Shown: positions 9,336 through 18,624 of the stretch, one piece after another
How positions within the stretch are numbered: the first letter of the stretch is position 1
How the letters are laid out: the number at the start of each line of letters is the position of its first letter
Program-made: the position numbers and the translations under genes
Assembly (NCBI GenBank): GCA_964007875.1
Contig: CAXGAH010000012.1
Location: 5,239-69,238 of the forward strand
Length of the DNA stretch: 64,000 nt
Direction: 5' to 3'
Source of the DNA: UBA1275 sp002323515
GTDB lineage: Bacteria; Bacteroidota; Rhodothermia; Balneolales; Balneolaceae
Notes under the pieces: generated by a model
The model's input: only the letters and a program-made list of their open reading frames with translations
What the model was told of the DNA's origin: nothing
The model's database searches: none

Positions 9336-10836
9336 TAGCGAAGGCCTTTCTAGTGAATGGGATGTAGTGGTAATAGGTTCGGGAATGGGGGGATTGTCCG
9401 TAGCGAGTCTGCTAAGTACGGATGGGAAAAAAGTACTAGTTCTTGAAGCAGGCTTACATCCCGGTGGGTGTAGCTCCTCCTACACCAGGAAAGGCTATGT
9501 ATTTGAGTCCGGTGCGACCACTTTAGTTGGATTTGATACTGGTCAACCTATAAAATTTTTGGAAGAACATACGGGTATGCATATCCCAAGGCATGAATTA
9601 AACCCATCCATGTCGGTGTGGTTAGAGGATCAAATGCCGGTCATTCGAATGAAAGACAAGGAAGAGTGGGTAGATCATTGTATTAGCCATTTTGGCGAGG
9701 AAAAAGCGCAGCGAAAATTTTGGGATAAGTCATTTTTTGTGGCCGAAAAAGTATGGACCATTTCGTTGAAAAATACTTTTTTTCCACCGTCTAAACCATT
9801 AGATTTATTTCGGTTAGCTCTCAATAATTCTCCTAAAGATCTTACCATACTTCCATACATGGTACGTTCAGTTGCTCAGGTAGCTCGGTCTTGTGGAATA
9901 ACTGAGGTTCGATTTTATAGGTTTTTAGATGAACAGCTCATCATTACTGCTCAAGCGGGGGCTATTCAAACACCGTTCATATTTGGTGCAGCAGCCATTT
10001 GCTATCCTAATTCTAGTAATTTTTATGTACCTGGTGGTTTAATCGAGATGGTATTTACCTGCTTGGATCATCTTGAATCTAATCACGGGCAGTGGCTTAA
10101 TAAGCAAAAAGTTGTACAAATCAACCAGAATAAACAGGGGTATCGCATTACAACCGATAGGGGACTCGAAGTGCAAGCGCCTATAGTCATATCTAACATA
10201 CCACTTTGGAATATGCCGGATATAACCGATGGTGAAATGCGTGACTATTTTAATAAAGAAACCGCTAAGTATTCCGATGCTTGGGGAGCTTTTACTATGG
10301 GTATTGCGTTAACTGACACCCTGGCCGAGGATTTATCCCTACACCATCAATTTCACTTACCCGAAGAGCATCCATACTCAGATTGGATTGCTCGTTCTTT
10401 CTTTGTTTCCATTTCTATGCGTGGCGACACCCAACGAGCGCCTGAAGGCCAAAGAGTGCTCAATGTCAGCACACATTGTTTGCCGGAAAAGTGGTTAGGA
10501 TTAGATCAGAATAGCTACGAAAAAAAGAAGTTGGAGGTACAGGAGTACTTGTTTGAGCAGGTGCAACAACGCCTTCCTGGGGCCGACCGTGCCGAATGCT
10601 TACAAGTGGATGCAGCTACCCCGAGGACGTGGGAAAAATGGGTGTATCGAAAAGATGGCCGAGTGGGAGGGATTCCTCAATCTATGAAGCGTGCTGTTTG
10701 GGACTGGACCTCTCCTGTTACCCCTTTCAAGGGATTGTATTTAGTAGGGGACACCACCTATCCAGGACAGGGAATTCCTGGCGTAACTTTAAGTGGTATT
10801 AACGTATATTACCGTATAGTAAAGGACTTTAAATAA
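9313..10836 (+). CDS. Carotenoid-type FAD oxidoreductase (CrtISO/CrtD-like)
   Basis: A 507-residue flavoprotein of the phytoene desaturase/carotenoid isomerase superfamily. The N-terminus carries a dinucleotide-binding motif (VVVIGSGMGGLSVASLL, about residues 18-34) and LEAGLHPGGCSSSY; the C-terminus has the FAD motif LVGDTTYPGQGIPGVTLSG. Length and the C-terminal PGQGIPGV fit CrtISO and cyanobacterial-type CrtD better than short bacterial CrtI. The exact reaction (cis-trans isomerisation or C3-C4 desaturation) is not decided. The start at 9313 overlaps the ATP-grasp gene by 23 nt; no later start keeps the nucleotide-binding motif. The isoprenoid gene ispG lies four genes downstream, which agrees with a terpenoid role. 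Confidence 0.75.
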   Translation: MRTTRTRSSEGLSSEWDVVVIGSGMGGLSVASLLSTDGKKVLVLEAGLHPGGCSSSYTRKGYVFESGATTLVGFDTGQPIKFLEEHTGMHIPRHELNPSMSVWLEDQMPVIRMKDKEEWVDHCISHFGEEKAQRKFWDKSFFVAEKVWTISLKNTFFPPSKPLDLFRLALNNSPKDLTILPYMVRSVAQVARSCGITEVRFYRFLDEQLIITAQAGAIQTPFIFGAAAICYPNSSNFYVPGGLIEMVFTCLDHLESNHGQWLNKQKVVQINQNKQGYRITTDRGLEVQAPIVISNIPLWNMPDITDGEMRDYFNKETAKYSDAWGAFTMGIALTDTLAEDLSLHHQFHLPEEHPYSDWIARSFFVSISMRGDTQRAPEGQRVLNVSTHCLPEKWLGLDQNSYEKKKLEVQEYLFEQVQQRLPGADRAECLQVDAATPRTWEKWVYRKDGRVGGIPQSMKRAVWDWTSPVTPFKGLYLVGDTTYPGQGIPGVTLSGINVYYRIVKDFK

Positions 10837-10848
10837 AGGAATTCAATT

Positions 10849-11475
10849 TTGGACCAATTTCAGCCCAACACCCGTTTTTCAATATTCCCACCTGCAATCA
10901 AATACTTACTCATTGCTAACGCGATTATATTTTTAGCTACCAAAAGTATATTTACGGGAGTGTGGACTCCATTGGGAGCAGTAATAGCCGAAAACTTCGC
11001 ACTTTGGTCCATTGGAAATGGCTTTATGCCTTGGCAACTACTTAGCTATATGTTTTTACATGCTGATATTGGGCATTTATTTTTCAACTTGTTGGCTTTG
11101 TGGATTTTTGGCCAATCTATCGAGCACCTATGGGGCACACGGCGATTTATTACTTATTATATGTTAACTGGTGTGGGAGCGGCTATTATTCACATGTTGG
11201 TGAGTGGCTATTTCACTTACACTATAGGAGCTTCGGGCGCTGTTTTTGGAATTTTATTAGCCTTCGGAATGATGTTTCCCAACCAGTACATTATCCTGTT
11301 GTTTCCCCCGATACCCATAAAAGCGAAGTATTTTGTTGGAATTTATGGGGGTATAGAGTTGTTATCAGGCTTAACAAGACCCGACAGCGGAGTAGCGCAC
11401 TTTGCTCACCTAGGGGGCTTATTTGTTGGATTCATACTCATTAAATATTGGAAAATTAAGCGACCCGCACTTTAG
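10849..11475 (+). CDS. Rhomboid family intramembrane serine protease (first copy)
   Basis: A 208-residue, six-helix rhomboid protease that would cleave membrane proteins inside the bilayer. The catalytic Ser is S129 in TIGASGAVFG and the catalytic His is H187 in HFAHLGGLF; the HADIGHLFFNLLALW motif before them carries the conserved His/Asn pair. It begins with TTG at 10849, preceded 8 nt earlier by AAAGGA; no ATG occurs before the first membrane segment, so TTG is needed. A second, different rhomboid follows 43 bp later. Substrates are unknown. Confidence 0.88.
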   Translation: MDQFQPNTRFSIFPPAIKYLLIANAIIFLATKSIFTGVWTPLGAVIAENFALWSIGNGFMPWQLLSYMFLHADIGHLFFNLLALWIFGQSIEHLWGTRRFITYYMLTGVGAAIIHMLVSGYFTYTIGASGAVFGILLAFGMMFPNQYIILLFPPIPIKAKYFVGIYGGIELLSGLTRPDSGVAHFAHLGGLFVGFILIKYWKIKRPAL

Positions 11476-11518
11476 GGAAATCAACCATAACTCAGCTATT
11501 TAGCATTGCTACTAAACT

Positions 11519-12499
11519 ATGGCGTACGATTCATTTGGTTCATCAATAAAAAGAGGATTTTTGGCTATGCCTGTAGCCATAAGAGCCATTATTGGAATTA
11601 ATGCCGCTGTATTTTTTGCCCAAATTCTAAGCTCTATTCTTGGTATTTCACTCATTCAATGGTTAGCGTTTGTACCTGAACCCATTACGACAGTTACTCA
11701 GCCGTGGAGGCTAGTAACCTACATGTTTACCCATTCACTGTTAAATCCATTTCATTTCATCTTTAACATGCTTTGGCTGTGGTGGATGGGAAGGCCAGTT
11801 GAGGAGACTGTTGGTGCACACAGTTTTTTAAGTATCTATTTTGGGGCAGGATTGGTAGGCGCCATGGTTGATGTAATTGTCAGCTTTGTTGGGGTAGCTA
11901 GCCCAGTTATTGGTGCTTCTGGAGCTGTATATGGGGTAATGGTAGCATTTGCCATGTTATACCCTCGAACACCAATTATGCTGTTGTTGCTTCCACCATT
12001 GGAGGCTAGATATGTGGTAACTGGCATTATTGCACTTGATGTATTGTTATTGAATTCAGGTGGTAATGTAGCACGATTTGTCCATTTAGGTGGAGCTCTA
12101 GGGGGCTATGGGTTAATGAAATTCCGCCAAAATGGGGGGGATTTGAGTTTAGTTCCTCGGTACATCGAATATCTTTTTTCTAAATATCTTTCCCCAATGC
12201 TATCACTTTTGTTTACTTCGTTCAATAGCGGAGCTAAAACGAGAAAATCTGGTAATAGTGTCAATTCTTCAATGTACTCTTGGAAGACCAAACAAGCTCA
12301 GCCAAACAGAAACCGGGCGAGCACACGTCGTGGTGCGGCATCTAGTTCAGTAGGTGTTAGTGACGCAGAAATTTTAGAAGAAGTAGAACAAAGTGAATTA
12401 GATGCCATATTGGACAAAATATCTAAAAGCGGCTATAATGCACTTACTAAGCAGGAAAAAAAGATGTTATTTGAATTGAGTAAGCGAAAAGAACCCTAA
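11519..12499 (+). CDS. Rhomboid family protease with DUF6576-like C-terminal tail (second copy)
   Basis: A 326-residue rhomboid with catalytic S134 (VIGASGAVYG) and H189 (RFVHLGGAL). The NPFHFIFNMLWLWWMG motif supplies the Asn of the oxyanion region. After the last membrane helix (about residue 200) comes a soluble tail: a basic, Ser/Asn/Arg-rich linker, then the acidic-basic segment AILDKISKSGYNALTKQEKK near the C-terminus. That tail is typical of rhomboids in this bacterial group (DUF6576) and its role is unknown. It differs clearly from the copy before it, so this is an old paralogue pair. The stop is followed one base later by the ispG start. Confidence 0.88.
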   Translation: MAYDSFGSSIKRGFLAMPVAIRAIIGINAAVFFAQILSSILGISLIQWLAFVPEPITTVTQPWRLVTYMFTHSLLNPFHFIFNMLWLWWMGRPVEETVGAHSFLSIYFGAGLVGAMVDVIVSFVGVASPVIGASGAVYGVMVAFAMLYPRTPIMLLLLPPLEARYVVTGIIALDVLLLNSGGNVARFVHLGGALGGYGLMKFRQNGGDLSLVPRYIEYLFSKYLSPMLSLLFTSFNSGAKTRKSGNSVNSSMYSWKTKQAQPNRNRASTRRGAASSSVGVSDAEILEEVEQSELDAILDKISKSGYNALTKQEKKMLFELSKRKEP

Positions 12500-12500
12500 T

Positions 12501-13718
12501 ATGCAGCCAAATAAACGAAGAGATTCCATACAAGTAATGGTTGGTGATGTTCCCGTTGGTGGTGGAGCTCCCATCGTAGTCCAGTCGATGACCAACACTG
12601 ATACTGCCGATATTGAAGCTACCATTGAGCAGGTGGACCAGTTACACTTAGCGGGTTCTGAATTAGTTCGCATTACAGTGAATAACGAAGAAGCGGCAAA
12701 GGCAGTACCCTATATAAAGGAGGGCTTAATTAACAAAGGAGTCATGGTACCACTGATTGGAGACTTCCATTACAATGGCCATGTGTTGCTCAGTAAATAC
12801 CCTGATATGGCTCAGGCTTTATCGAAATATCGCATTAATCCTGGAAATACAGGTACCAAAACAAGAGATAAAAATTTTGCTACCATTGTTGAGCAAGCTA
12901 TCAACCATGATAAACCAGTACGTATTGGGGTAAATTGGGGTTCATTAGACCAGCAGTTACTGGCCGAAAAAATGGATCAAAACAATCAATTGTCTGTTCC
13001 AAAGTCGGCAAAAGAAGTTATGTTCCAGACTATGGTGGAAAGTGCTGTTCGATCCTCTCGTTTAGCCGAGGTTGTAGGGCTAGCATCCGATAAAATCATT
13101 ATCTCATGTAAAATGTCTGGGGTACAAGACGTTATTGAAGTATACTCTAGGTTAGCCAAAGAAATACCCTATCCACTTCATGTAGGTTTAACAGAGGCAG
13201 GTATGGGAATGAAAGGGATGGTGGCTAGTTCAGCGGCTCTATCAGTTATTTTACAACAGGGAATTGGTGATACTATTAGGGTGTCTCTTACCCCAGCCCC
13301 AGGAGGAGATCGAAGCTTAGAGGTTAATGTTGCTCAACAAATACTACAATCCCTGCATATACGTAGTTTTACGCCACAAGTAACGGCATGCCCAGGGTGT
13401 GGTAGAACAAAGAGTACCTATTTTCAAGAGTTGGCAGAAGAAATACAGGAATACATCAAGGAGTCTATGCCCATCTGGAAGGAGGTCTATCCTGGAGTAG
13501 AAGAGATGGAAGTTGCTGTAATGGGCTGTGTAGTTAATGGCCCTGGCGAATCTAAAGCAGCCAATATTGGTATATCACTACCGGGTACCTTCGAAGAACC
13601 AAAAGCACCTGTATATATGGACGGGGAGCATCATACAACCCTCAAAGGAGACAGAATTGGTGAAGAGTTCAGGGCTATTTTAAACGACTATATCATTCGT
13701 AATTACGGCAAAAAGTAG
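12501..13718 (+). CDS. ispG: 4-hydroxy-3-methylbut-2-enyl-diphosphate synthase (IspG/GcpE)
   Basis: IspG is the [4Fe-4S] enzyme that makes HMBPP from MEcPP in the MEP isoprenoid pathway. The 405-residue protein has the N-terminal TIM barrel (VQSMTNTDTAD, LVRITVNNEEAA, RINPGNTG, VRIGVNWGSL) and the C-terminal cluster domain with ACPGCGRT and VMGCVVNGPGES, which hold the three cluster cysteines and the Glu ligand. It is the short form without the extra central domain of plant or chlamydial types. It starts at ATG 12501, one base after the rhomboid stop. A 205-bp AT-rich region separates it from the glucan locus. Confidence 0.96.
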   Translation: MQPNKRRDSIQVMVGDVPVGGGAPIVVQSMTNTDTADIEATIEQVDQLHLAGSELVRITVNNEEAAKAVPYIKEGLINKGVMVPLIGDFHYNGHVLLSKYPDMAQALSKYRINPGNTGTKTRDKNFATIVEQAINHDKPVRIGVNWGSLDQQLLAEKMDQNNQLSVPKSAKEVMFQTMVESAVRSSRLAEVVGLASDKIIISCKMSGVQDVIEVYSRLAKEIPYPLHVGLTEAGMGMKGMVASSAALSVILQQGIGDTIRVSLTPAPGGDRSLEVNVAQQILQSLHIRSFTPQVTACPGCGRTKSTYFQELAEEIQEYIKESMPIWKEVYPGVEEMEVAVMGCVVNGPGESKAANIGISLPGTFEEPKAPVYMDGEHHTTLKGDRIGEEFRAILNDYIIRNYGKK

Positions 13719-13866
13719 AGGACCTAAGCTTATATAGCAAAGTGTTTGGTGCATTGTACGTTCAAAGGATTTTTATATAAAAGTAAGCCCTTATATTTTA
13801 ATTTTTGTACTCATAAACTAAGCCGCAAAAAAAGCTATTTTATATTTTTTAAAAGTAAAATTTGGC

Positions 13867-13895
13867 TTGAAAAATGTAAGCGCTTTCAGTATGTT
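13867..13895 (+). promoter_or_regulatory. Promoter with LacI-family operator in the spacer
   Basis: TTGAAA (13867-13872) and TATGTT (13890-13895) are 17 bp apart. Read another way, TTG and TAtgTTac fit the -33/-7 pattern of Bacteroidota promoters. Between them, 13875-13888, lies TGTAAGCGCTTTCA, a near-perfect inverted repeat (one mismatched pair of seven) with a central CpG. It matches the operator type of GalR/CcpA-like LacI regulators. The first gene starts at 13924. The downstream LacI-type regulator at 27573 is the natural candidate to bind here; that link is inferred. Confidence 0.65.
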
Positions 13896-13923
13896 ACTAT
13901 AAATAACCAAATAATAATACAGT

Positions 13924-15603
13924 GTGAAGTCTAATCGTTTAATTCTACCTGGAATTTTTTGTTGTTTTTTACTTGTCCAGTGCACGTTTTCAAAGAATAA
14001 GAATGTTGAGCCAATTTTGGCTGAAATTGACGGTTATACGGTGTCTGAGGCTCACTTTCTAACTAGCTTCAAGGAGTTGTACTACCGAACAGGGCAATCT
14101 ATAGCTCCAGATCCATCTACAAAAAAAGCAGTATTGGATTCAGAATTCAATACGTATGTGTTAGCTGTACATGCTATAGATCAAGGTTTAGATATGCGAG
14201 AAGAATTAGAGTTTCTAAAGACTAGGATTCAGGCTCGAGTTGTAACTGAGGAATTCAAGCGTCAACTACTGTTTAGCGATTTAGAGGTGACTGAATCCAC
14301 CTTACGCGAGTATTTTGTGCGGTTTAATACCAAAGTGAGAGCTTCGCATCTGTACGCAAAAACACGTGAGGAAAGTGAGTTACTCTTAGCGCGGATACAG
14401 GCAGGTGAATCTTTCGATGACCTAGCCAAGGAAGTCTTTGAGACGCGATATTTACAGGATAATGGAGGTGATGTAGGATTTTTTACTACGGATGATATGG
14501 ATGTATCCTTCGAGGAAGCTGCATTTACAAATTCTCCTGGTAGTATCGTGGGTCCAATACAAACAGCCCAAGGTTTTAGCATCATTAAGGTAACTGATCG
14601 GATTCAGAATCCTATACTTACCGAAGCTGATTTTCAGCGTCAATTGCCTGAGTTGGAACAATACGCTCGAAAAAAGTTACAAGAATTACATGAAAGAAGG
14701 CACTTAGAAGATTTTATCGAGTCAGTTACCATAGATAAAATATTTATAAAGATTCTATTGAAAGATCTAAACAGTAAACAGGGCAGAGAGCAAGGTATTG
14801 AAGGTATAAACCCAAAAAACTGGATGCTGGATGAACCCATTTTGCGACATCGATATGGCATTTTAACTCTGAAAGATTGGGAGTCTGAGTGGCGAATAAC
14901 CCCTGTAGAATACCTTGAAGGTATTTCTTCAGTGTATCATCTTAAATCAGTTTTGAGCGGGATTGCATACCGATCTTATATAAGTCACCTAGCTCATGAA
15001 GCGGGTATTCCTTCGCAACCTGAGGTTCAGGCATCCATTAAACAGACGTATCTGAATTCTTTGGCTCTTGAAGTAGAGAAAGGTATTAAGAGGTCAATCG
15101 AATTTAGCCCAGCAGAGTTATACACCACCTTTGAAGCTAATCCTGATCGTTTTATTCAACCCAAACAAGTGCTTTTGCAGCGTATTGTAGTTTCTTCGAA
15201 GGAAAAAGCGCAGCAAATATACGCTGTGCTCCAACAAGGTCATTCATTTACTGATATGCTTCAGTTGCACACTGAGTCTAACGAAGATTTAATGGTCGAT
15301 GGGGTCATGAATTACCAGCAATGGGCTCAATTAGGGCATTTAGGAGAAGAGTTACAACGCTTAGCACTCGATTATGTAACCAAACCTGTAGCTTATCAGG
15401 CTAATGAATATCATATCTATAAGTGTTTAGATATCGAAGAAGCTCGTTCACTACGATTCGATGAGGCTAAGGAAGCGGTCAAAAATATATTACTAGAACA
15501 GAAATTTAGAGCAGCAAGGTCTGAGTTGATCAGGCAAGTAAAGAAAAAGCATAATGCATTTATTGACTTGGAACGACTTGAGGAAATTAATATTGAAATC
15601 TAA
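13924..15603 (+). CDS. PpiC/SurA-type peptidylprolyl isomerase lipoprotein
   Basis: A 559-residue predicted lipoprotein: a hydrophobic signal ends in FLLVQC (lipobox, Cys at about residue 19). A parvulin-type PPIase domain lies at about residues 137-225 (KVRASHLYAKT, DNGGDVGFF, GSIVGPIQTAQGFSIIKV). A second, degenerate parvulin-like repeat is visible at about residues 410-500 (QVLLQRIVVSS). The layout resembles SurA/PpiD periplasmic chaperones for outer-membrane proteins. The start is GTG at 13924. The gene heads a run in which the next genes follow within 2-8 bp, beginning with a TonB receptor, so it is likely co-transcribed with outer-membrane and exported cargo. Whether it is a dedicated chaperone for them is inference. 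Confidence 0.82.
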   Translation: MKSNRLILPGIFCCFLLVQCTFSKNKNVEPILAEIDGYTVSEAHFLTSFKELYYRTGQSIAPDPSTKKAVLDSEFNTYVLAVHAIDQGLDMREELEFLKTRIQARVVTEEFKRQLLFSDLEVTESTLREYFVRFNTKVRASHLYAKTREESELLLARIQAGESFDDLAKEVFETRYLQDNGGDVGFFTTDDMDVSFEEAAFTNSPGSIVGPIQTAQGFSIIKVTDRIQNPILTEADFQRQLPELEQYARKKLQELHERRHLEDFIESVTIDKIFIKILLKDLNSKQGREQGIEGINPKNWMLDEPILRHRYGILTLKDWESEWRITPVEYLEGISSVYHLKSVLSGIAYRSYISHLAHEAGIPSQPEVQASIKQTYLNSLALEVEKGIKRSIEFSPAELYTTFEANPDRFIQPKQVLLQRIVVSSKEKAQQIYAVLQQGHSFTDMLQLHTESNEDLMVDGVMNYQQWAQLGHLGEELQRLALDYVTKPVAYQANEYHIYKCLDIEEARSLRFDEAKEAVKNILLEQKFRAARSELIRQVKKKHNAFIDLERLEEINIEI

Positions 15604-15607
15604 CGAT

Positions 15608-18600
15608 ATGCGAGAAATCTTAGGTAAGTACAGAGCCAGGTGCATGAACATTCAAGTTGGGTGTTTGAGTGTATGTATGGCCATACTTTTCATGAGCCAG
15701 ACTTTTGCTCAATCAGGTAAAATTACTGGGACTTTATTAGATGCCGATACCAAAAAGCCTCTCATTGGTGCTACCGTTGGTATTCAGGGAACAACAAAAG
15801 GTGCAATAACCGATGTAGATGGAAACTATCTCATGCTTAATGTAGCACCTGGAACCTATGTGCTAGAAGCTAGATATATTAGTTATGCCACAGTGGTGGT
15901 TCAAGACGTGATTGTACGTACAGATTTGACAACAAATCAGAATTTTGAACTCAGTTTAGAATCATTTGAAGGAGAGGAAGTGGTAGTTGTAGCAGAGCGC
16001 CAGGCTGTAATTAAAGATATCACTAGTTCAGAGGCTAGAGTTAGTAGTGATGAAATTGCCAAATTACCAGTACAAGAGATCACTGATGTAATACAATTAC
16101 AAGCTGGTGTAAATGTAGGGAATGATGGGGGTATTCATATTCGGGGTGGACGAACAACAGAAGTTTCATATGTTGTAGATGGAATTCGTGTTACAGATGA
16201 TTATGACGGGAGTAATGGTCTGCGCTTGGAAAATGAATCTATCCAAGAGCTACAAGTCATCTCCGGTTCGTTCAACGCCGAGCATGGACAGGCTTTATCT
16301 GGTGTGGTGAATGTTGTTACTAAATCTGGGAATAACAACTTTGAAGCATCTTTTAGAGGGTGGGGAGGTGGTTATTTAGCTACTAATGAGTCCCAACTCT
16401 ATGATGGAATTGGCACAGAATTATCCAGTTTTAATCCTTCTAGGATGTATAATTATACTGCTTCAGTATCGGGTCCTATCATTCGGGATAAACTTACCTT
16501 TTTTGCTACTGCTCGTAAATTCCAGAATGAAGGTTGGTTAACAGGTCGAAACGCGTACTCTCCACATGGGAAGTATGTTGAAAGGATACCTTTAGGAACT
16601 GATTTATCTACCTATGAAACCTTATACGGAGAACGAATCGATTTATCATTGCCCTATCATACGGTAGATACAGTGATCGTACAAGGGCAGGAGTATTTAG
16701 AAATTCGGGACGATGGTACTCGAGATAGTAGCCTGGTGAACATGAATCACTTTAAGTCCCAAAGTTTCCAAGGAAATTTGGAATTTAAACCACTGAGTTG
16801 GCTAAAATTCAACCTTATTGGTACTTATGCACAAGAAGAAGGGGGGGGGTTTGACTTTGGTAACCGCTTTGTACCTAATGGGATGAACAGTACCTTTAGA
16901 AACAATTATTCTTTGAATTTCAAAACAACCATTACTCCGAGTGCAAATACTTTTGTTACCGTGAATCTAGCAAATAGGTATAATGAGTATCAAAGTTATT
17001 TATATGAAGATCCATGGGATCCTCGGTACTTCAATTATGAAAATTTATCGGATCCATTGTTTGGAACTTCAAATATACTCTTTGGAAATCAGATAACTAG
17101 TGCTGGACAGTTTAACACTTATGGGACTAACAATTCTCGATTCAACAGGTTTACGGATTCTTACATTGCTAAGGCCGAAGTTTCATCTCAGATCAATGAG
17201 CATCACTTTATAAAAGCCGGAGTCAGTGTACAATTTGACGAAATCTTCTTTGAAAGTATCAGTTTGTCACCCTTGAGTCAGCAGGGAGTGTCTATTCCTG
17301 AAGGAACTCCTCAAGAATTAATAGATAAAGGATTGATCGAGCTAGGATATCCTGAAATAAATTCTCCAGGCTTTCAACGTTATACTGAAAAACCACGCAA
17401 TTTTAGTGCTTACGTACAAGATAAAATCGAATATGATAATCTTATCATAAATGTGGGGCTTCGATTCGATTATTTTGACCCTAATACCGAAATTCCTGCT
17501 GATCTAGAGGATCCAGACATAAATCTTCCCACAAAATCAGAAAATCTATATACCGATACCAATGGAAACGGTCAACAGGACGATGGAGAACCTAGTTTAA
17601 CCGTAGCTGATCGTCAATTGTATTGGTGGGAGGCGGCTTCAACAAAATATCAAATAAGTCCTCGAATTGGTGTGGCCTATCCAATTAATGATCGCGGAGT
17701 AATTTATTTTTCCTACGGTTATTTCTTTCAAATGCCTTCTTATGACCGGTTATACACCAATAGTCAAATCTTACTCTCACAAACAGGTGGTGATCAAGGT
17801 CTGTTTGGTAACCCAAACTTAGAAGCAGAGAAATCTATACAGTATGAGTTAGGCCTAAAGCAAGAAATATTTGATGGAACAGCTATTGAGCTTACTGGTT
17901 ATTATAAAGATACTCGCGATTATGTATCTTCACGACCTCAAGTTACCGGTGCTCCTTCCATTACTTATGGTATTTATTATAATAGAGACTTTTCTAAGTC
18001 CTTGGGGACCACTTTTTCCTTCAATCAATTTGTGAATCAACGGTTTAATTTTGGTCTGGATTACACCTTTAGTATAGTGGAGGGTAGTAATAGTGATCCT
18101 GCTTCTGAATATTTTGCCATTTTAGCACAGGGGAGTAAAATTGATTCGACAAATCAATCCAATACCCTAACAAAAATTGTCCAACCTTTAAACTGGGACC
18201 GTACCCATATCATTAATGGTTCTATGTTTTTTACGGGAGATACTTGGGGAACCAACATACTTGCTCGCTTTGCTTCAGGTACGCCTTATACCCCGGATCG
18301 AAACATCCCCGGCGTGTTAGTGGGGGAGGTCGCGTCAATTCGAGATTTACGAAATACAGCGCGACTACCCAATCGGTTTACTTTAGATATTAACGCTTAT
18401 AAGAATATTGAAATTCAAGGATATGCACAGCTTCAGATCTTCTTTAATGTGTATAACTTGCTCGATACTAAGATTATCAATGGAGTGTATTCCGATTCGG
18501 GATTGCCAACGCGCCCACTACCAGCTCGTGTTATTCCTGGAGCCCACCCTGACTACTACAATAATCCAACCTTTTATGCTGAACCTCGAAGAGTCCAACT

Positions 18601-18622
18601 CGGAGTTCAATTTTCATTTTAA
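15608..18622 (+). CDS. TonB-dependent receptor with CarboxypepD-regulatory-like N-domain
   Basis: An outer-membrane, energy-coupled transporter of 1004 residues. After a signal peptide (hydrophobic core CLSVCMAILFMS, cleavage near TFAQ) comes a CarboxypepD_reg-like/transthyretin-like domain (KITGTLLDADTKKPLIGAT to about residue 120). The plug domain follows (about 130-245: IHIRGGRTTEVSYVVDGIRV, GVVNVVTKSG), then a 22-strand-type barrel ending in VQLGVQFSF. It is of the Oar-like general class; no SusD lies next to it, so SusC would be a misleading name. The ATG at 15608 gives positive charges before the hydrophobic core; ATG 15644 is an alternative. By context it probably takes up alpha-glucan oligosaccharides. 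Confidence 0.88.
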   Translation: MREILGKYRARCMNIQVGCLSVCMAILFMSQTFAQSGKITGTLLDADTKKPLIGATVGIQGTTKGAITDVDGNYLMLNVAPGTYVLEARYISYATVVVQDVIVRTDLTTNQNFELSLESFEGEEVVVVAERQAVIKDITSSEARVSSDEIAKLPVQEITDVIQLQAGVNVGNDGGIHIRGGRTTEVSYVVDGIRVTDDYDGSNGLRLENESIQELQVISGSFNAEHGQALSGVVNVVTKSGNNNFEASFRGWGGGYLATNESQLYDGIGTELSSFNPSRMYNYTASVSGPIIRDKLTFFATARKFQNEGWLTGRNAYSPHGKYVERIPLGTDLSTYETLYGERIDLSLPYHTVDTVIVQGQEYLEIRDDGTRDSSLVNMNHFKSQSFQGNLEFKPLSWLKFNLIGTYAQEEGGGFDFGNRFVPNGMNSTFRNNYSLNFKTTITPSANTFVTVNLANRYNEYQSYLYEDPWDPRYFNYENLSDPLFGTSNILFGNQITSAGQFNTYGTNNSRFNRFTDSYIAKAEVSSQINEHHFIKAGVSVQFDEIFFESISLSPLSQQGVSIPEGTPQELIDKGLIELGYPEINSPGFQRYTEKPRNFSAYVQDKIEYDNLIINVGLRFDYFDPNTEIPADLEDPDINLPTKSENLYTDTNGNGQQDDGEPSLTVADRQLYWWEAASTKYQISPRIGVAYPINDRGVIYFSYGYFFQMPSYDRLYTNSQILLSQTGGDQGLFGNPNLEAEKSIQYELGLKQEIFDGTAIELTGYYKDTRDYVSSRPQVTGAPSITYGIYYNRDFSKSLGTTFSFNQFVNQRFNFGLDYTFSIVEGSNSDPASEYFAILAQGSKIDSTNQSNTLTKIVQPLNWDRTHIINGSMFFTGDTWGTNILARFASGTPYTPDRNIPGVLVGEVASIRDLRNTARLPNRFTLDINAYKNIEIQGYAQLQIFFNVYNLLDTKIINGVYSDSGLPTRPLPARVIPGAHPDYYNNPTFYAEPRRVQLGVQFSF

Positions 18623-18624
18623 GT

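Noticed and set aside
13746..13934. 62-codon frame in the gap upstream of the PPIase gene
   Set aside because: It is AT-rich, Lys/Phe/Tyr-biased, covers the promoter and operator and has no ribosome-binding site; it looks like chance.
14262..14585. 107-codon antisense frame inside the PPIase gene
   Set aside because: It is opposite a well-supported domain and has Ser/Arg-rich shadow composition; the same holds for the antisense frames within the other large genes.
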